Shown here piece after piece: positions 1 through 7,979 of a DNA stretch of 42,763 bases. Positions within the stretch are counted from its first letter, which is position 1, and every line of letters begins with the position of its first letter. The notes below the pieces were generated by a model, which was not told the origin of the DNA, did no database searches, and saw only the letters and a list, made by a program, of their open reading frames with translations. Both the position numbers and the translations under genes were made by a program. Source of the stretch: Cupriavidus pauculus (GTDB lineage: Bacteria > Pseudomonadota > Gammaproteobacteria > Burkholderiales > Burkholderiaceae); the NCBI RefSeq assembly GCF_008801835.1, contig NZ_VZOW01000044.1, forward strand, positions 1 to 42,763, in the 5' to 3' direction.

Positions 1-18
1 CACAATAAAGGCGACATC

Positions 19-55
19 TTCCCTCAGGCGCGTGCATGCACGCTCCCTGAGGGAA
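19..55. repeat. Near-perfect 37-bp palindrome at the left edge
   Basis: Outer arms TTCCCTCAGG (19-28) and CCTGAGGGAA (46-55) are exact reverse complements. Between them lies a 14-bp perfect palindrome, GCGTGCATGCACGC (30-43), centred within one base of the outer repeat. It could form a long hairpin or cruciform. No T-run follows on either strand, so it does not look like an ordinary intrinsic terminator. It may be an operator, a recombination or replication site, or a folded RNA element belonging to a gene left of the window. Confidence 0.75.
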
Positions 56-95
56 CCCCTCCAGCGTCCATCACCGTTCTTGCTCAAATCCCCAC

Positions 96-115
96 GCTTT
101 CGGCATCACGAAAGC
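96..115. repeat. Short hairpin upstream of the recombinase gene
   Basis: GCTTTCG (96-102) and CGAAAGC (109-115) pair around the six-base loop GCATCA. The rest of 56-228 contains no gene that can be supported. The role of the hairpin is unknown. Confidence 0.4.
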
Positions 116-240
116 TGCTTATGCACATCCCGAACACCATGCCCTTGCCCTCACGGGATCTCGCCTTGGCGAGCTGGCACCAACACTAACCATTGAGTTT
201 CAGGACAACGCAGTACGGCGCTTTGCTTGGAGGCCGGAAG

Positions 241-1104
241 ATGGACGACTTGACCTACACCCTGCGGCAGCTTTGCCAGCGCAACCGTGACGGTAGCCAC
301 GCCACCCAGGCTGACAGGCAGCGCTCGCTGAGCCTGGCCGCTCGCCAACTGCGCGAGGCGGGCTTCCGCCAAATGCGCGCCAACTCGCTCAAGGGCAAGC
401 ATGTCGAAGCCCTGCTGCAACGCTGGCAAGCCGAAGGCCTGTCCGCCGGTACGTTGAAGAACCGTATGGCGCATCTGCGCTGGTGGGCCGAGAAGGTTGG
501 CAAGGCAGGCATCTTGCCGGCAGACAACACCAAGCTGGGCATTCCTGAACGGCGTTATGTGACCAATGAAAACAAGGCCAAGGAACTGGGTGATAGGTTG
601 GACAGGATCACTGATCCTCATGTCCGCATGAGTCTGCGTTTGCAGGCTGCCTTCGGCTTGCGGCGGGAAGAGTCCATCAAGTTCCAGCCCCGCTATGCGG
701 ACCATGGCGACTATATCGCCATCAAGGGATCATGGGCAAAGGGCGGGCGTGATCGGACGGTGCCAATCTCGACGCCGGAACAGCGTGCGATACTGGATAA
801 GGCCCATCGCCTGGCAGGCTTAGGATCATTGATTCCGTCGCACAAGACTTACATCCAGCAGCGGCATGTTTACGACGGGCAGTGCAAGGCGGCAGGGTTG
901 AGCAATATGCACGGCCTGCGGCATCGGTATGCTCAGATGCGGTATGAGGTGTTGACGGGGTGGCAGGCGTCGGCGACGGGTGGCCTCAGTACGGTGCAAT
1001 TGGATTCGTCCCAACGCCTGCTGGATCAGCAAGCCCGGCAGCAGATTAGCCGTGAGCTTGGGCACGAGCGCATGGCGGTAACGTCGATTTACCTGGGATT
1101 TTGA
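241..1104 (+). CDS. Tyrosine recombinase/integrase-domain protein (SXT-type integrase family)
   Basis: Predicted 287-residue DNA strand-exchange protein. The N-terminal half (about 1-100) looks like the helical DNA-binding domain of phage-type integrases, and the rest is a tyrosine recombinase catalytic domain. Active-site candidates are all present: Arg141 in GLRREES, Lys168, His224 and Arg227 in HGLRHRY, His275 in LGHER and Tyr284 in SIYLGF. It matches the integrase-domain proteins found in ICEs and islands of Proteobacteria rather than the P4-type integrase at the other end. The ATG at 241 is chosen because GGAGG (229-233) sits seven bases upstream; an in-frame TTG at 193 would be longer but lacks such a site. 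It converges on qatD with only 10 bp between stops. It may act on its own element or be a remnant of a neighbouring one. Confidence 0.8.
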   Translation: MDDLTYTLRQLCQRNRDGSHATQADRQRSLSLAARQLREAGFRQMRANSLKGKHVEALLQRWQAEGLSAGTLKNRMAHLRWWAEKVGKAGILPADNTKLGIPERRYVTNENKAKELGDRLDRITDPHVRMSLRLQAAFGLRREESIKFQPRYADHGDYIAIKGSWAKGGRDRTVPISTPEQRAILDKAHRLAGLGSLIPSHKTYIQQRHVYDGQCKAAGLSNMHGLRHRYAQMRYEVLTGWQASATGGLSTVQLDSSQRLLDQQARQQISRELGHERMAVTSIYLGF

Positions 1105-1114
1105 GAACAGCGTT

Positions 1115-1876
1115 TCAGCTGACAAGATTCCGCAGGTTGTCGCGAACGATCTTAGCAACCTGCGCTGCAGGTAGCCGATGTAGCCGGCCAAGTTCCTCCA
1201 CGACCGACGCTACATCGGACGGCTTGGATGGCCTGTCCTCTGTTCGAGTGAATGGCCCGTCTGTCTCTGTCAGTAGCCTATCCAACGGAATCGCCTGAAC
1301 CATGGTCAGATGCCGCTCACTGGCCAGCATAGCTGCGTTGATGGAAAAGTAGCATCCTAACTCCATGGCTCGCCTAGCTTCGCTTTTCGTACCGGTGAAC
1401 CAGTGCATGACTACTTTACCCCTGTTGCGAGGCAGGAACGCTTCGACATGCTCCAGAACGGCTCTTACAGCTCTCACGCTGTGAACCGTAATGATCTTGT
1501 CGCCTGCTCCCGCACAGCGTCGGAGGACATGCTGAAAAACGCGCTGTTGGGCCTCCATTGACTTGTAATAACGCGGCCCAGCATCCAGGCCAACCTCGCC
1601 CACATAGCGGGTTTCGGATAGGTAGTCATCCCACAGCGCGATTTCTGCCTCACGCTCTGCCACCAGTTGAGGATGCAGCCCTAGTGCCGCGCGTACATGT
1701 TTCGTGCGTTGTGCCAACTCATGATTGCGAGGCCATGCCCTTGGGGTTGTAGTTACCGCAAGTGTGAAAACGCCAGCCTCGTCGGCCTCACGGACAGCCG
1801 TTTCATGGTCTGGATAAAGATCCAGATGGCAATGGAAGTCCACCAATCCTGCCGTCACGCTCACATCTCTCCACAT
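1115..1876 (-). CDS. qatD: QatD, TatD-family metal-dependent nuclease of the Qat defence system
   Basis: Predicted 253-residue TIM-barrel hydrolase of the TatD DNase family. The full metal-ligand set is visible: His15 and His17 (FHCHLD), Glu94 (GEVGLD), His132 (TVHS), His158 (MHWF) and Asp206 (TETDGP), so it should be catalytically active. As last gene of qatABCD it is expected to supply the nuclease activity of the anti-phage complex. The start is set at the ATG at 1876 because it overlaps the qatC stop as TGATG, a typical translational coupling; a TTG one codon earlier (1879) is also in frame. The length fits TatD proteins (about 250-265). A housekeeping TatD is unlikely given the tight coupling to the QueC-like gene. 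Confidence 0.9.
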   Translation of the reverse strand: MWRDVSVTAGLVDFHCHLDLYPDHETAVREADEAGVFTLAVTTTPRAWPRNHELAQRTKHVRAALGLHPQLVAEREAEIALWDDYLSETRYVGEVGLDAGPRYYKSMEAQQRVFQHVLRRCAGAGDKIITVHSVRAVRAVLEHVEAFLPRNRGKVVMHWFTGTKSEARRAMELGCYFSINAAMLASERHLTMVQAIPLDRLLTETDGPFTRTEDRPSKPSDVASVVEELGRLHRLPAAQVAKIVRDNLRNLVS

Positions 1877-3243
1877 CAACTCGGTTTGGTTTTCACGCCC
1901 GCGACTAACTTTCCGACCTCCGCAAGCCCACGTTTATAGACATCGGCGAGCTGATCGAGATGTGCAGTCTCATCGGCGAGAGAACCAGGTTTATGGATCA
2001 ACAGGGCTGCAAGCTGGGGCTGCTTCTTGAGTCGCTCAATTGCATATTGGAACGACCTGATCTGAACGCCTTCAGCTTTGCGAGTATCCAGAATCTGTGC
2101 GTGCAGATCGGAAACCGTATACCGAGTGCCATCGTTCCCTGCCCCCCATGCGGCTTCCAACGCTGCACGCCGGATGAGACAGGGTAGGCAGTAGCCGCAA
2201 TGCTCAATACCCAAGCCTTGCCAGCGACCTTTGGTGGGTGATGAACAAGATAACGAGTCCTCGGCCAATTGCTTCAGCAAGCCGGGATTAAGACAGCCGG
2301 ACGCCATTTCTCCTTTCGTCTTGTCCCAGAACGGATTCCACACTTTTCCGTCTATGCCAAGCGCGCTTAGCAAGTCATTCCAGCGTGCCATGTAGTAAGG
2401 ATGAGTCGTCCGTGTGCTGTTGGATCCGAGGCGTAACGGATCCAACGGTACATTTAAGGCAATCAATCCATTTTCTGGTACGCGTAGGGTGAAGCTTCGT
2501 CCCAACCCGGTTCCGGCAAAGACCCCGATTGCGAAGAAGAGAAAGGATCTTCCCCGCGTGCTGTCTTCTGGGCCAACGCCTTTTATCAATTCCTGCTTAA
2601 AGGCCATCCCCACACGCAGCCGTTCAAACGACGACTGCTTATAGTGTGCTTTCAAGCCTGAGAATAGTTTGTTCTGGGCATCACTGGCTGCACCATCTCC
2701 TGAATGGCTGATCAGCAAAGGAGTCTTCCCGCTATGCAGCAGGTCTATTGCGCCAATCAGACTATCCAGACCACCTGAGAATAGACTTAGAGTGTCGAAG
2801 GGATGGGCAATCAGGCTGGGGGCTGCTGGCTCGACAACTGATTTAAATCGAGAAGGGCGAACCCTGAAGCCTAGTTCCCACCGATCTCCCGTTAAGAAAT
2901 TCAGCAGGCTTTCCAGTATGGGTGCAGCGGCCATCCATTGAGGCGCATCGCTGACCGGTACGACCAGGCGGATCTCTCGTGTCCAAGAGTCTTGAGACTG
3001 TTCGGCACGAGAAATACGGGTATCTGCGGCATGTACATGGGCTGCCAACACCAGCAAATCCACACCGATTTCAGATGGCGTAACGCCAAGCTTTTTCAGA
3101 CTGCTCAACGCGCCAGCAATGCCATAATCCAGCGATTTCTCTCCAGCCACGAGCTGAAGATAGGTGCGCTGTTCATCCCTGCCTACAGGAATATCCAATT
3201 GGTCATCTGGGCCGAAGCGGCCAGCCAACAGTTGTCGCTTCAT
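1876..3243 (-). CDS. qatC: QatC, QueC-like PP-loop ATPase of the Qat defence system
   Basis: Predicted 455-residue protein with a QueC-like adenylating domain in its second half. The PP-loop motif SGGLDS is at 156-161, and four cysteines (Cys333, then Cys349, Cys352 and Cys355 in HCGYCLPC) match the zinc site of QueC, the 7-cyano-7-deazaguanine synthase. The first ~145 residues are an extra domain not found in housekeeping QueC (about 230 residues). Together with its neighbours this identifies QatC. QueC enzymes activate a deazaguanine carboxylate with ATP; what QatC attaches it to is inference (see findings). Its ATG overlaps the qatB stop by four bases (ATGA) and its stop is coupled to qatD. 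No queD or queE is present in the window, so any deazaguanine precursor must come from the host pathway. Confidence 0.92.
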   Translation of the reverse strand: MKRQLLAGRFGPDDQLDIPVGRDEQRTYLQLVAGEKSLDYGIAGALSSLKKLGVTPSEIGVDLLVLAAHVHAADTRISRAEQSQDSWTREIRLVVPVSDAPQWMAAAPILESLLNFLTGDRWELGFRVRPSRFKSVVEPAAPSLIAHPFDTLSLFSGGLDSLIGAIDLLHSGKTPLLISHSGDGAASDAQNKLFSGLKAHYKQSSFERLRVGMAFKQELIKGVGPEDSTRGRSFLFFAIGVFAGTGLGRSFTLRVPENGLIALNVPLDPLRLGSNSTRTTHPYYMARWNDLLSALGIDGKVWNPFWDKTKGEMASGCLNPGLLKQLAEDSLSCSSPTKGRWQGLGIEHCGYCLPCLIRRAALEAAWGAGNDGTRYTVSDLHAQILDTRKAEGVQIRSFQYAIERLKKQPQLAALLIHKPGSLADETAHLDQLADVYKRGLAEVGKLVAGVKTKPS

Positions 3244-4112
3244 TGGTCGGCCTCCACTTCTCCCAGAGACTGCAGAATGGCAAATGCGGACTCGTAAACG
3301 CTGTCTACGAATGACTGAATACGATCATGAGAAAGATTTGGCGAGTGCTCCCGCGCCCGCGCCAAAGCATCGCTCACGCCTCCACGTATGAAGTCCCTCA
3401 ATTGCTTTTCAACTCGATGTGCGGCCTGTGCATCCGATGGCATCGTGACCACCTTCGTGCCAATGTCATTGCAAATACGCGCCTCGATCGCATGGGTGGC
3501 GTACAACTCAAAAACCGTATCCATCTGCTCCGGCGTGAAGGCCGTCAGATTGGCCAATCCTTCGTTCGCCAGATCGATGATTGTTTCGATATACGCTTCG
3601 CGCGCAATGCCTTCATCGACGGTACCCGCTCCCGGACAGATGTGATCGGCCAGCGCAATGAACACTTCTGAGACGGGGCGTCCCGCCATGGAGTCGAGAT
3701 TGAACTCACGCAGCGCTTCACGCATCCCTCGCGCATTCGCATCGGTAAGGAATCCAAGCAGTCTTGCGCCGGCACTGCGTGATGCGCCCATCCGTTGTGC
3801 TGCTTGGCGAGCGCCGCCAGAGGATGTGGAGACATACCGCGAGATGGCTCGGCCAAGATTGGTTCGATCACTACCGCCAGATCCTGCGAATCTCGTAAGG
3901 TTGTTGCGTGCGCCTGAAAAACGCTGCGGATCCGCAACCTTTGGTATTGGGGGCTTTTCCGGAGGCGAGGGTGGGTTGGCTGCATCAGGTGGTGGCGTTC
4001 CGTCTGGGGCTCCATCGGGATTCGCTGGCGGTGATGCTGGTGGGTCCCCCAACCACGAAGGAACCAATGGAGTGTCTCCACCCGGGCCACCATATGCTGT
4101 TGACGTCCCCAT
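3240..4112 (-). CDS. qatB: QatB, Qat anti-phage system protein
   Basis: Predicted 290-residue protein of the QatB family. It begins MGTSTAYGGPGG followed by PLVPSWL, the Gly-rich start typical of QatB, then a Pro-rich stretch (about 23-60) and a mostly helical C-terminal region. No catalytic motif is seen. The start at 4112 is chosen because the ATG overlaps the qatA stop as TAATG and because it places the conserved MGTS motif at the N-terminus; a longer in-frame start at 4190 would bury the motif. Methionine removal would expose Gly2, which makes the N-terminus a candidate target for the neighbouring QueC-like enzyme. It is coupled to qatC by a four-base overlap. Confidence 0.9.
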   Translation of the reverse strand: MGTSTAYGGPGGDTPLVPSWLGDPPASPPANPDGAPDGTPPPDAANPPSPPEKPPIPKVADPQRFSGARNNLTRFAGSGGSDRTNLGRAISRYVSTSSGGARQAAQRMGASRSAGARLLGFLTDANARGMREALREFNLDSMAGRPVSEVFIALADHICPGAGTVDEGIAREAYIETIIDLANEGLANLTAFTPEQMDTVFELYATHAIEARICNDIGTKVVTMPSDAQAAHRVEKQLRDFIRGGVSDALARAREHSPNLSHDRIQSFVDSVYESAFAILQSLGEVEADQ

Positions 4113-6052
4113 TATCGGACTCCCTTCGGTGGTTTCAGTGCATTCTCTGCTGCGGCCTTCAAGAAAGGATTCTTCGTCACCTTGCTCCATTCACCCAATA
4201 GCTTGAGCAAACGAGCACTGCACTCTGTATCCTTGACGACTCCTTGCCAGCCCCCAACTACCCAGGCTCCGCATTTTTCTCGAGGCAGTGCTTCCAGAAA
4301 ATCCAGCAAAGGTCCTTGCAGGCTCGGTTGAGCCTTCACGAGCACGATAAGCCCGTCAATGCCGTCCGGCTTGGTATCAAAAGCGCCGGTACTCGTGATT
4401 CGACTGCGCACGGCCTCAAATACCTTGTCAGCTTCAGGCTGAGCCAATTGCTTCAACTCTGCCTCATAGCCTTGTACGGTCATCTTGCCGCCGAACAGCT
4501 TATCCACCACGCCCGCCAAATGTCCCAAGACGGAAACCGGTCCGAAGTAGTCCTTCTTATCCTTGGCGACGAAGAGATAGGGTCTCAAGTCGACACCTGC
4601 GAGCGCAGGTGTCAGCCGAGCCCAGTCGCACACCACATCCGATGCCTTCCATTCTGTGAGCATGACGGTTTCTGATGCCGGTGATGATTCTTTCGCCTGC
4701 TTCTTGTCTTCATCATCAGGCGAATCGCTGGGCAAAGCGGTATTCAGGTTCTCTTCCAAGAGCCGAAGAGCTTCGCACTGCCCTTGCGGATGAACTGCAG
4801 CCACATAGGCAATCTGCTCGAACAGCTTCGGGAGGAAGCGTTCTGCGAGCATGAGCTTTGCGAGCGTCGGCAGTTGGATGTCTTCACCGAAGCCTCTGGC
4901 CGTTGCCGTGCGCTCGCGTAGCAACAGGGTATTGAGGAAGCGCTTGATCTGCCTTGGGTTTCCTTTCGTTCCACTGGCCAGAATAGGGCCAATCTGGTCG
5001 CTCAATACAAGTGCGTTATTGGCTTTTTCAGCCTGCTCGCCCAGTGCGGCCCTGAAGGTTGCCGCGTCCAGGCCACCACTCATCCAAGGGCGTTTGAGTT
5101 TCTCGCGTGCAGCTTGGATGAGCCTTGCATATCCTGCATCCGTCTCGTCGAATTCGACCCCTGCCAGCAGCAAGGTCACGTAAATTCGCGTTTCGGCTTC
5201 ACCTAGCGCCGGAATGCGGAACGGCACCTGGATAAGCTTTTCCAAGTAGTTGCGTGCATAGTCTCTCGGGCCGGTACTATCTGGCAGATCGGGAAAATGC
5301 TTGCGCACCGCATACTCGATCATGGCCTCATCAGCCGCCACCACAAAAGCAGTACGCGCGGTGAAGACGAACAACCGAATCGCCTCAAGTGTCTCGATGG
5401 CGGTATCCGGCAAGCAGCGATCAAGGTCGTCGATCAATACGATAAGCTGCTTGACGCCAGCCTCTTCGAGCAGTTTGTCGAAGGCTTTGCGAAATGCCTC
5501 TACCTCCTCGGGGACATTCGTTGCTTCGCTCGGCTTCAGTATCCCTTTCACTTCCTCCACTGCTGCCGAGAGATTCTCTTTCGTGGCGAGCTTGGCAGGG
5601 TCAGCCAATACGGCTTCAAGAGAGCCGACAATGGACTGCACCTGATCAGGTGTTGGAATCCCAGTGAAAGCGGTGACAGCCAAACCACCGGCTCGTTTGG
5701 CGACCTTCAACCAATCGATGCGGCGAAACACGTTCTTTACCGCACCTGCGGCCTTCGTCAGCGCAGGGCGCTTCTCGATCAGCGCGGTCACGATGCCTTC
5801 GATCAGGGCGATTTTGGCATCCTCGAAGCCCTGGAACCGCCAACCGTTGAATTTGAGGCATAGCACATCATCCTTTCCGTCCAGCCCGGACTCGATCATT
5901 TCGAGAACACTGGATTTGCCTGCGCCCCAATCACCATGAACGCCAATCGTTACTGGGTGGTCAGGTCTGGCGCGAAGCAACTCAATGATCGTCGAGGCAA
6001 TAGCCTCGTTATTGAGCAGATCGACTTTGGTTTCGTTGTCCGTCAGTATCAT
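4112..6052 (-). CDS. qatA: QatA, KAP-family P-loop ATPase of the Qat defence system
   Basis: Predicted 646-residue KAP P-loop NTPase. Walker A is GDWGAGKSS at 40-48 and Walker B is LIVLIDDLDRC at 203-213, both typical of KAP ATPases. Unlike many KAP proteins there is no obvious pair of membrane helices between the two motifs; the insertion (about 90-200) is only moderately hydrophobic around 120-133. It is expected to be the energy-using and possibly phage-sensing subunit of Qat. The start at 6052 is preferred over one at 6151 because AGGAGGG (6062-6068) lies upstream, and because the longer form would overlap the preceding gene by more than 50 bp. It lies 46 bp after the OLD-like gene and overlaps qatB by one base. 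Confidence 0.9.
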   Translation of the reverse strand: MILTDNETKVDLLNNEAIASTIIELLRARPDHPVTIGVHGDWGAGKSSVLEMIESGLDGKDDVLCLKFNGWRFQGFEDAKIALIEGIVTALIEKRPALTKAAGAVKNVFRRIDWLKVAKRAGGLAVTAFTGIPTPDQVQSIVGSLEAVLADPAKLATKENLSAAVEEVKGILKPSEATNVPEEVEAFRKAFDKLLEEAGVKQLIVLIDDLDRCLPDTAIETLEAIRLFVFTARTAFVVAADEAMIEYAVRKHFPDLPDSTGPRDYARNYLEKLIQVPFRIPALGEAETRIYVTLLLAGVEFDETDAGYARLIQAAREKLKRPWMSGGLDAATFRAALGEQAEKANNALVLSDQIGPILASGTKGNPRQIKRFLNTLLLRERTATARGFGEDIQLPTLAKLMLAERFLPKLFEQIAYVAAVHPQGQCEALRLLEENLNTALPSDSPDDEDKKQAKESSPASETVMLTEWKASDVVCDWARLTPALAGVDLRPYLFVAKDKKDYFGPVSVLGHLAGVVDKLFGGKMTVQGYEAELKQLAQPEADKVFEAVRSRITSTGAFDTKPDGIDGLIVLVKAQPSLQGPLLDFLEALPREKCGAWVVGGWQGVVKDTECSARLLKLLGEWSKVTKNPFLKAAAENALKPPKGVR

Positions 6053-6061
6053 GGCACCATT

Positions 6062-6068
6062 CCCTCCT
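6062..6068 (-). promoter_or_regulatory. Strong ribosome binding site that sets the qatA start
   Basis: On the minus strand AGGAGGG lies nine bases before the ATG at 6052. It is the only strong Shine-Dalgarno in the 46-bp gap between the OLD-like gene and qatA. It shows that qatA translation is initiated independently rather than by coupling. Confidence 0.75.
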
Positions 6069-6098
6069 GGATAGCTTAGATTGGCAATGCCAGCTCTC

Positions 6099-7970
6099 TT
6101 ATGCTCGACATTTTCTGGCGACGAAATCGAAGACGGGTCTAAGTGGCTCAAAAAATGCTACAGGCAACTGCGGCACGACCGTTTTTGCAAAAATGGTCTT
6201 ATCTTTGTCCGACTTGAATGCCACTTTGCTACCTCCAGGGCACGGCTCTTGGTGGTAATAATCCGAAGCAATATCATGTCCATAGAAAAGATGCTCGATC
6301 TCGCAACACGATTCACCACCAAAGGTCTCACCTGTTGCCGCGTTTTTGATGACCTGCCTCTGAATATCTACATGTGGCGGAACGGGTAGCATGAGTGCGT
6401 AGGATTCACCATTTTTCCACTTTTTGATCAAACCTTGTGTTGGATCAGTTATCAGCACCTCGCCATCCAAACCATTCCATTGGTTATAGGCCTTGTCGAA
6501 GTCAAATAGCGCAAATATTGGCAAGCCACCCATTTCGCCGTGAATACGGTTATCGGTTAGCAGTTGGTTGATGTATGTGCAGCTGAACGCATAGAAAGGA
6601 ATGAAGGGCATCTCCTCTTCGTATAGCTTGTACCAAGCTTCCTTGAGGATGATCGGATCAGTGCTACCCTCGGTAAATAGCACAGGCTTTCGTTCTATCT
6701 GAATCGCATTGATGATACTTAGCAGCTGCTCTTGCTCGGAATACTTGATTAAATCTGCGCTCAGTTTTTTGATTGCAATTGCTTTCGGCAAGTCATAGCA
6801 GTTCGTCTGACTGTCCTTGACGTCGAAAAATTTGATCTTTTTCTTGTCGTGAGGAATGAGCGTTACAGCACTGTGACTGCTCATCAAGACATGGCTGGTT
6901 TTTGCTGCTGCATCCGTGATATCGAAAACTTGCCGCAGAAAATCAAACTGCCATTCTGGGTGAAGAAAAGCATCCGGCTCATCCAGTAGGATCAGGCAAT
7001 TGCGGTCTTTGAATAACTCAACGATCGAATAGATGTAGATAGACTGAAACTGGCCGTCGCTGAAATGAGTAATAGTGGCGTTCAATCCGCTGGTCAGCGT
7101 GAGCGGGATCGAGATATCCGCCAGCATGCCCAGTGTCTTTAAATTATCGAATTGGCGGAAGATGTCAGACATCGACTCATCGGCAAAGCGCTGTTGAAAC
7201 AGCTCGATGTTGACGGGTATCTGATAGCTGTCTTTGTCTGCATCAAACACGTCGCCATGATTAAACTCACCCTTGACACAGGTGACCAATTTCTCCAGAA
7301 AGTCACGCGTGATGCCGTCCGCACCCCAATAGTGGGTACGAGGATCAAAGTTCTCGATGCTGTCCGCGCCAAGTGCCTTGAGTGCGCCAGCGGCAAATGA
7401 TGGCCGCTGCAACACCAGCTCCAAGTCAGTGCCAATACTTTCTATTCCCAGCTTCTGGGAAACAAAATGCCGCGCCCGGTTATTCGCTGGTTGTGTCAGC
7501 AAAACGGATAGCAGAAGTGCCTTGTACTCCTGGCCAACGCCGATAAAGCGGCGACTTTCATCGAGATTTGCGCCTTTAATGCGCTTACGGAAGCCACCCT
7601 CGTACCGATGCACCAGATCGGCCACGGTGATGTTGTGACCAGAATAGTAGATCAGCACATTGTCTGGCAATGGCGTCCTGCCGATAGTGGCGCGCTCCTT
7701 GCCGTTGATGCTGAGCTTACCTGCCCTCCAAGCGATTTCAGTTTCTTTGCTGTCGATTTCGTATTTGATGGAGTAGTCGAAACTGATGTCGCCGTTCTCC
7801 CTATCGAACTCGTAGATGTGGCGGAAGATTTCAACCAGTGCCTCGAAAAGATTCGACTTGCCGCTGCCGTTCTTGCCAACGAAGACGTCAATAAAGCTGC
7901 TGCTGTCGAAGCTCAGGGAAAAATCCAGGAGGTTTTTGTATTGGCTGATAGTGAGCGATGTCAGACGCAT
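6099..7970 (-). CDS. OLD-like protein: ABC-type ATPase fused to a TOPRIM-like domain
   Basis: Predicted 623-residue protein. The N-terminal ATPase has Walker A GKNGSGKS (32-39), a signature-like HFSDGQ (302-307), Walker B LILLDEPD (326-333) and a switch histidine in SSHSA (364-368), separated by a long insertion as in SMC/OLD ATPases. The C-terminal part has FTEGSTD (432-438) and LFDFDK (488-493), which fit the Glu and Asp-x-Asp motifs of a TOPRIM nuclease. Proteins of this build include OLD, GajA of Gabija and ATPases linked to type I RM loci; the exact subfamily cannot be settled by eye. It starts 9 bp after the hsdS stop and so belongs to the same transcript. A defence role is inferred from fold and position. 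No GajB-like helicase is adjacent, so it is not a standard Gabija locus. Confidence 0.8.
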   Translation of the reverse strand: MRLTSLTISQYKNLLDFSLSFDSSSFIDVFVGKNGSGKSNLFEALVEIFRHIYEFDRENGDISFDYSIKYEIDSKETEIAWRAGKLSINGKERATIGRTPLPDNVLIYYSGHNITVADLVHRYEGGFRKRIKGANLDESRRFIGVGQEYKALLLSVLLTQPANNRARHFVSQKLGIESIGTDLELVLQRPSFAAGALKALGADSIENFDPRTHYWGADGITRDFLEKLVTCVKGEFNHGDVFDADKDSYQIPVNIELFQQRFADESMSDIFRQFDNLKTLGMLADISIPLTLTSGLNATITHFSDGQFQSIYIYSIVELFKDRNCLILLDEPDAFLHPEWQFDFLRQVFDITDAAAKTSHVLMSSHSAVTLIPHDKKKIKFFDVKDSQTNCYDLPKAIAIKKLSADLIKYSEQEQLLSIINAIQIERKPVLFTEGSTDPIILKEAWYKLYEEEMPFIPFYAFSCTYINQLLTDNRIHGEMGGLPIFALFDFDKAYNQWNGLDGEVLITDPTQGLIKKWKNGESYALMLPVPPHVDIQRQVIKNAATGETFGGESCCEIEHLFYGHDIASDYYHQEPCPGGSKVAFKSDKDKTIFAKTVVPQLPVAFFEPLRPVFDFVARKCRA

Positions 7971-7979
7971 AGCATTTCC

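Noticed and set aside
4112..4190. Longer QatB starting inside qatA
   Set aside because: It would add 26 residues before the conserved MGTS start and lose the TAATG coupling with qatA.
6099..6151. Longer qatA reading from 6151 overlapping the OLD-like gene
   Set aside because: The strong ribosome binding site at 6062-6068 and the conserved protein start support 6052 instead.
6099..7970. Gabija or two-gene PARIS locus
   Set aside because: No GajB-type helicase and no separate AriB-type gene accompanies the OLD-like protein; its neighbours are hsdS and qatA.
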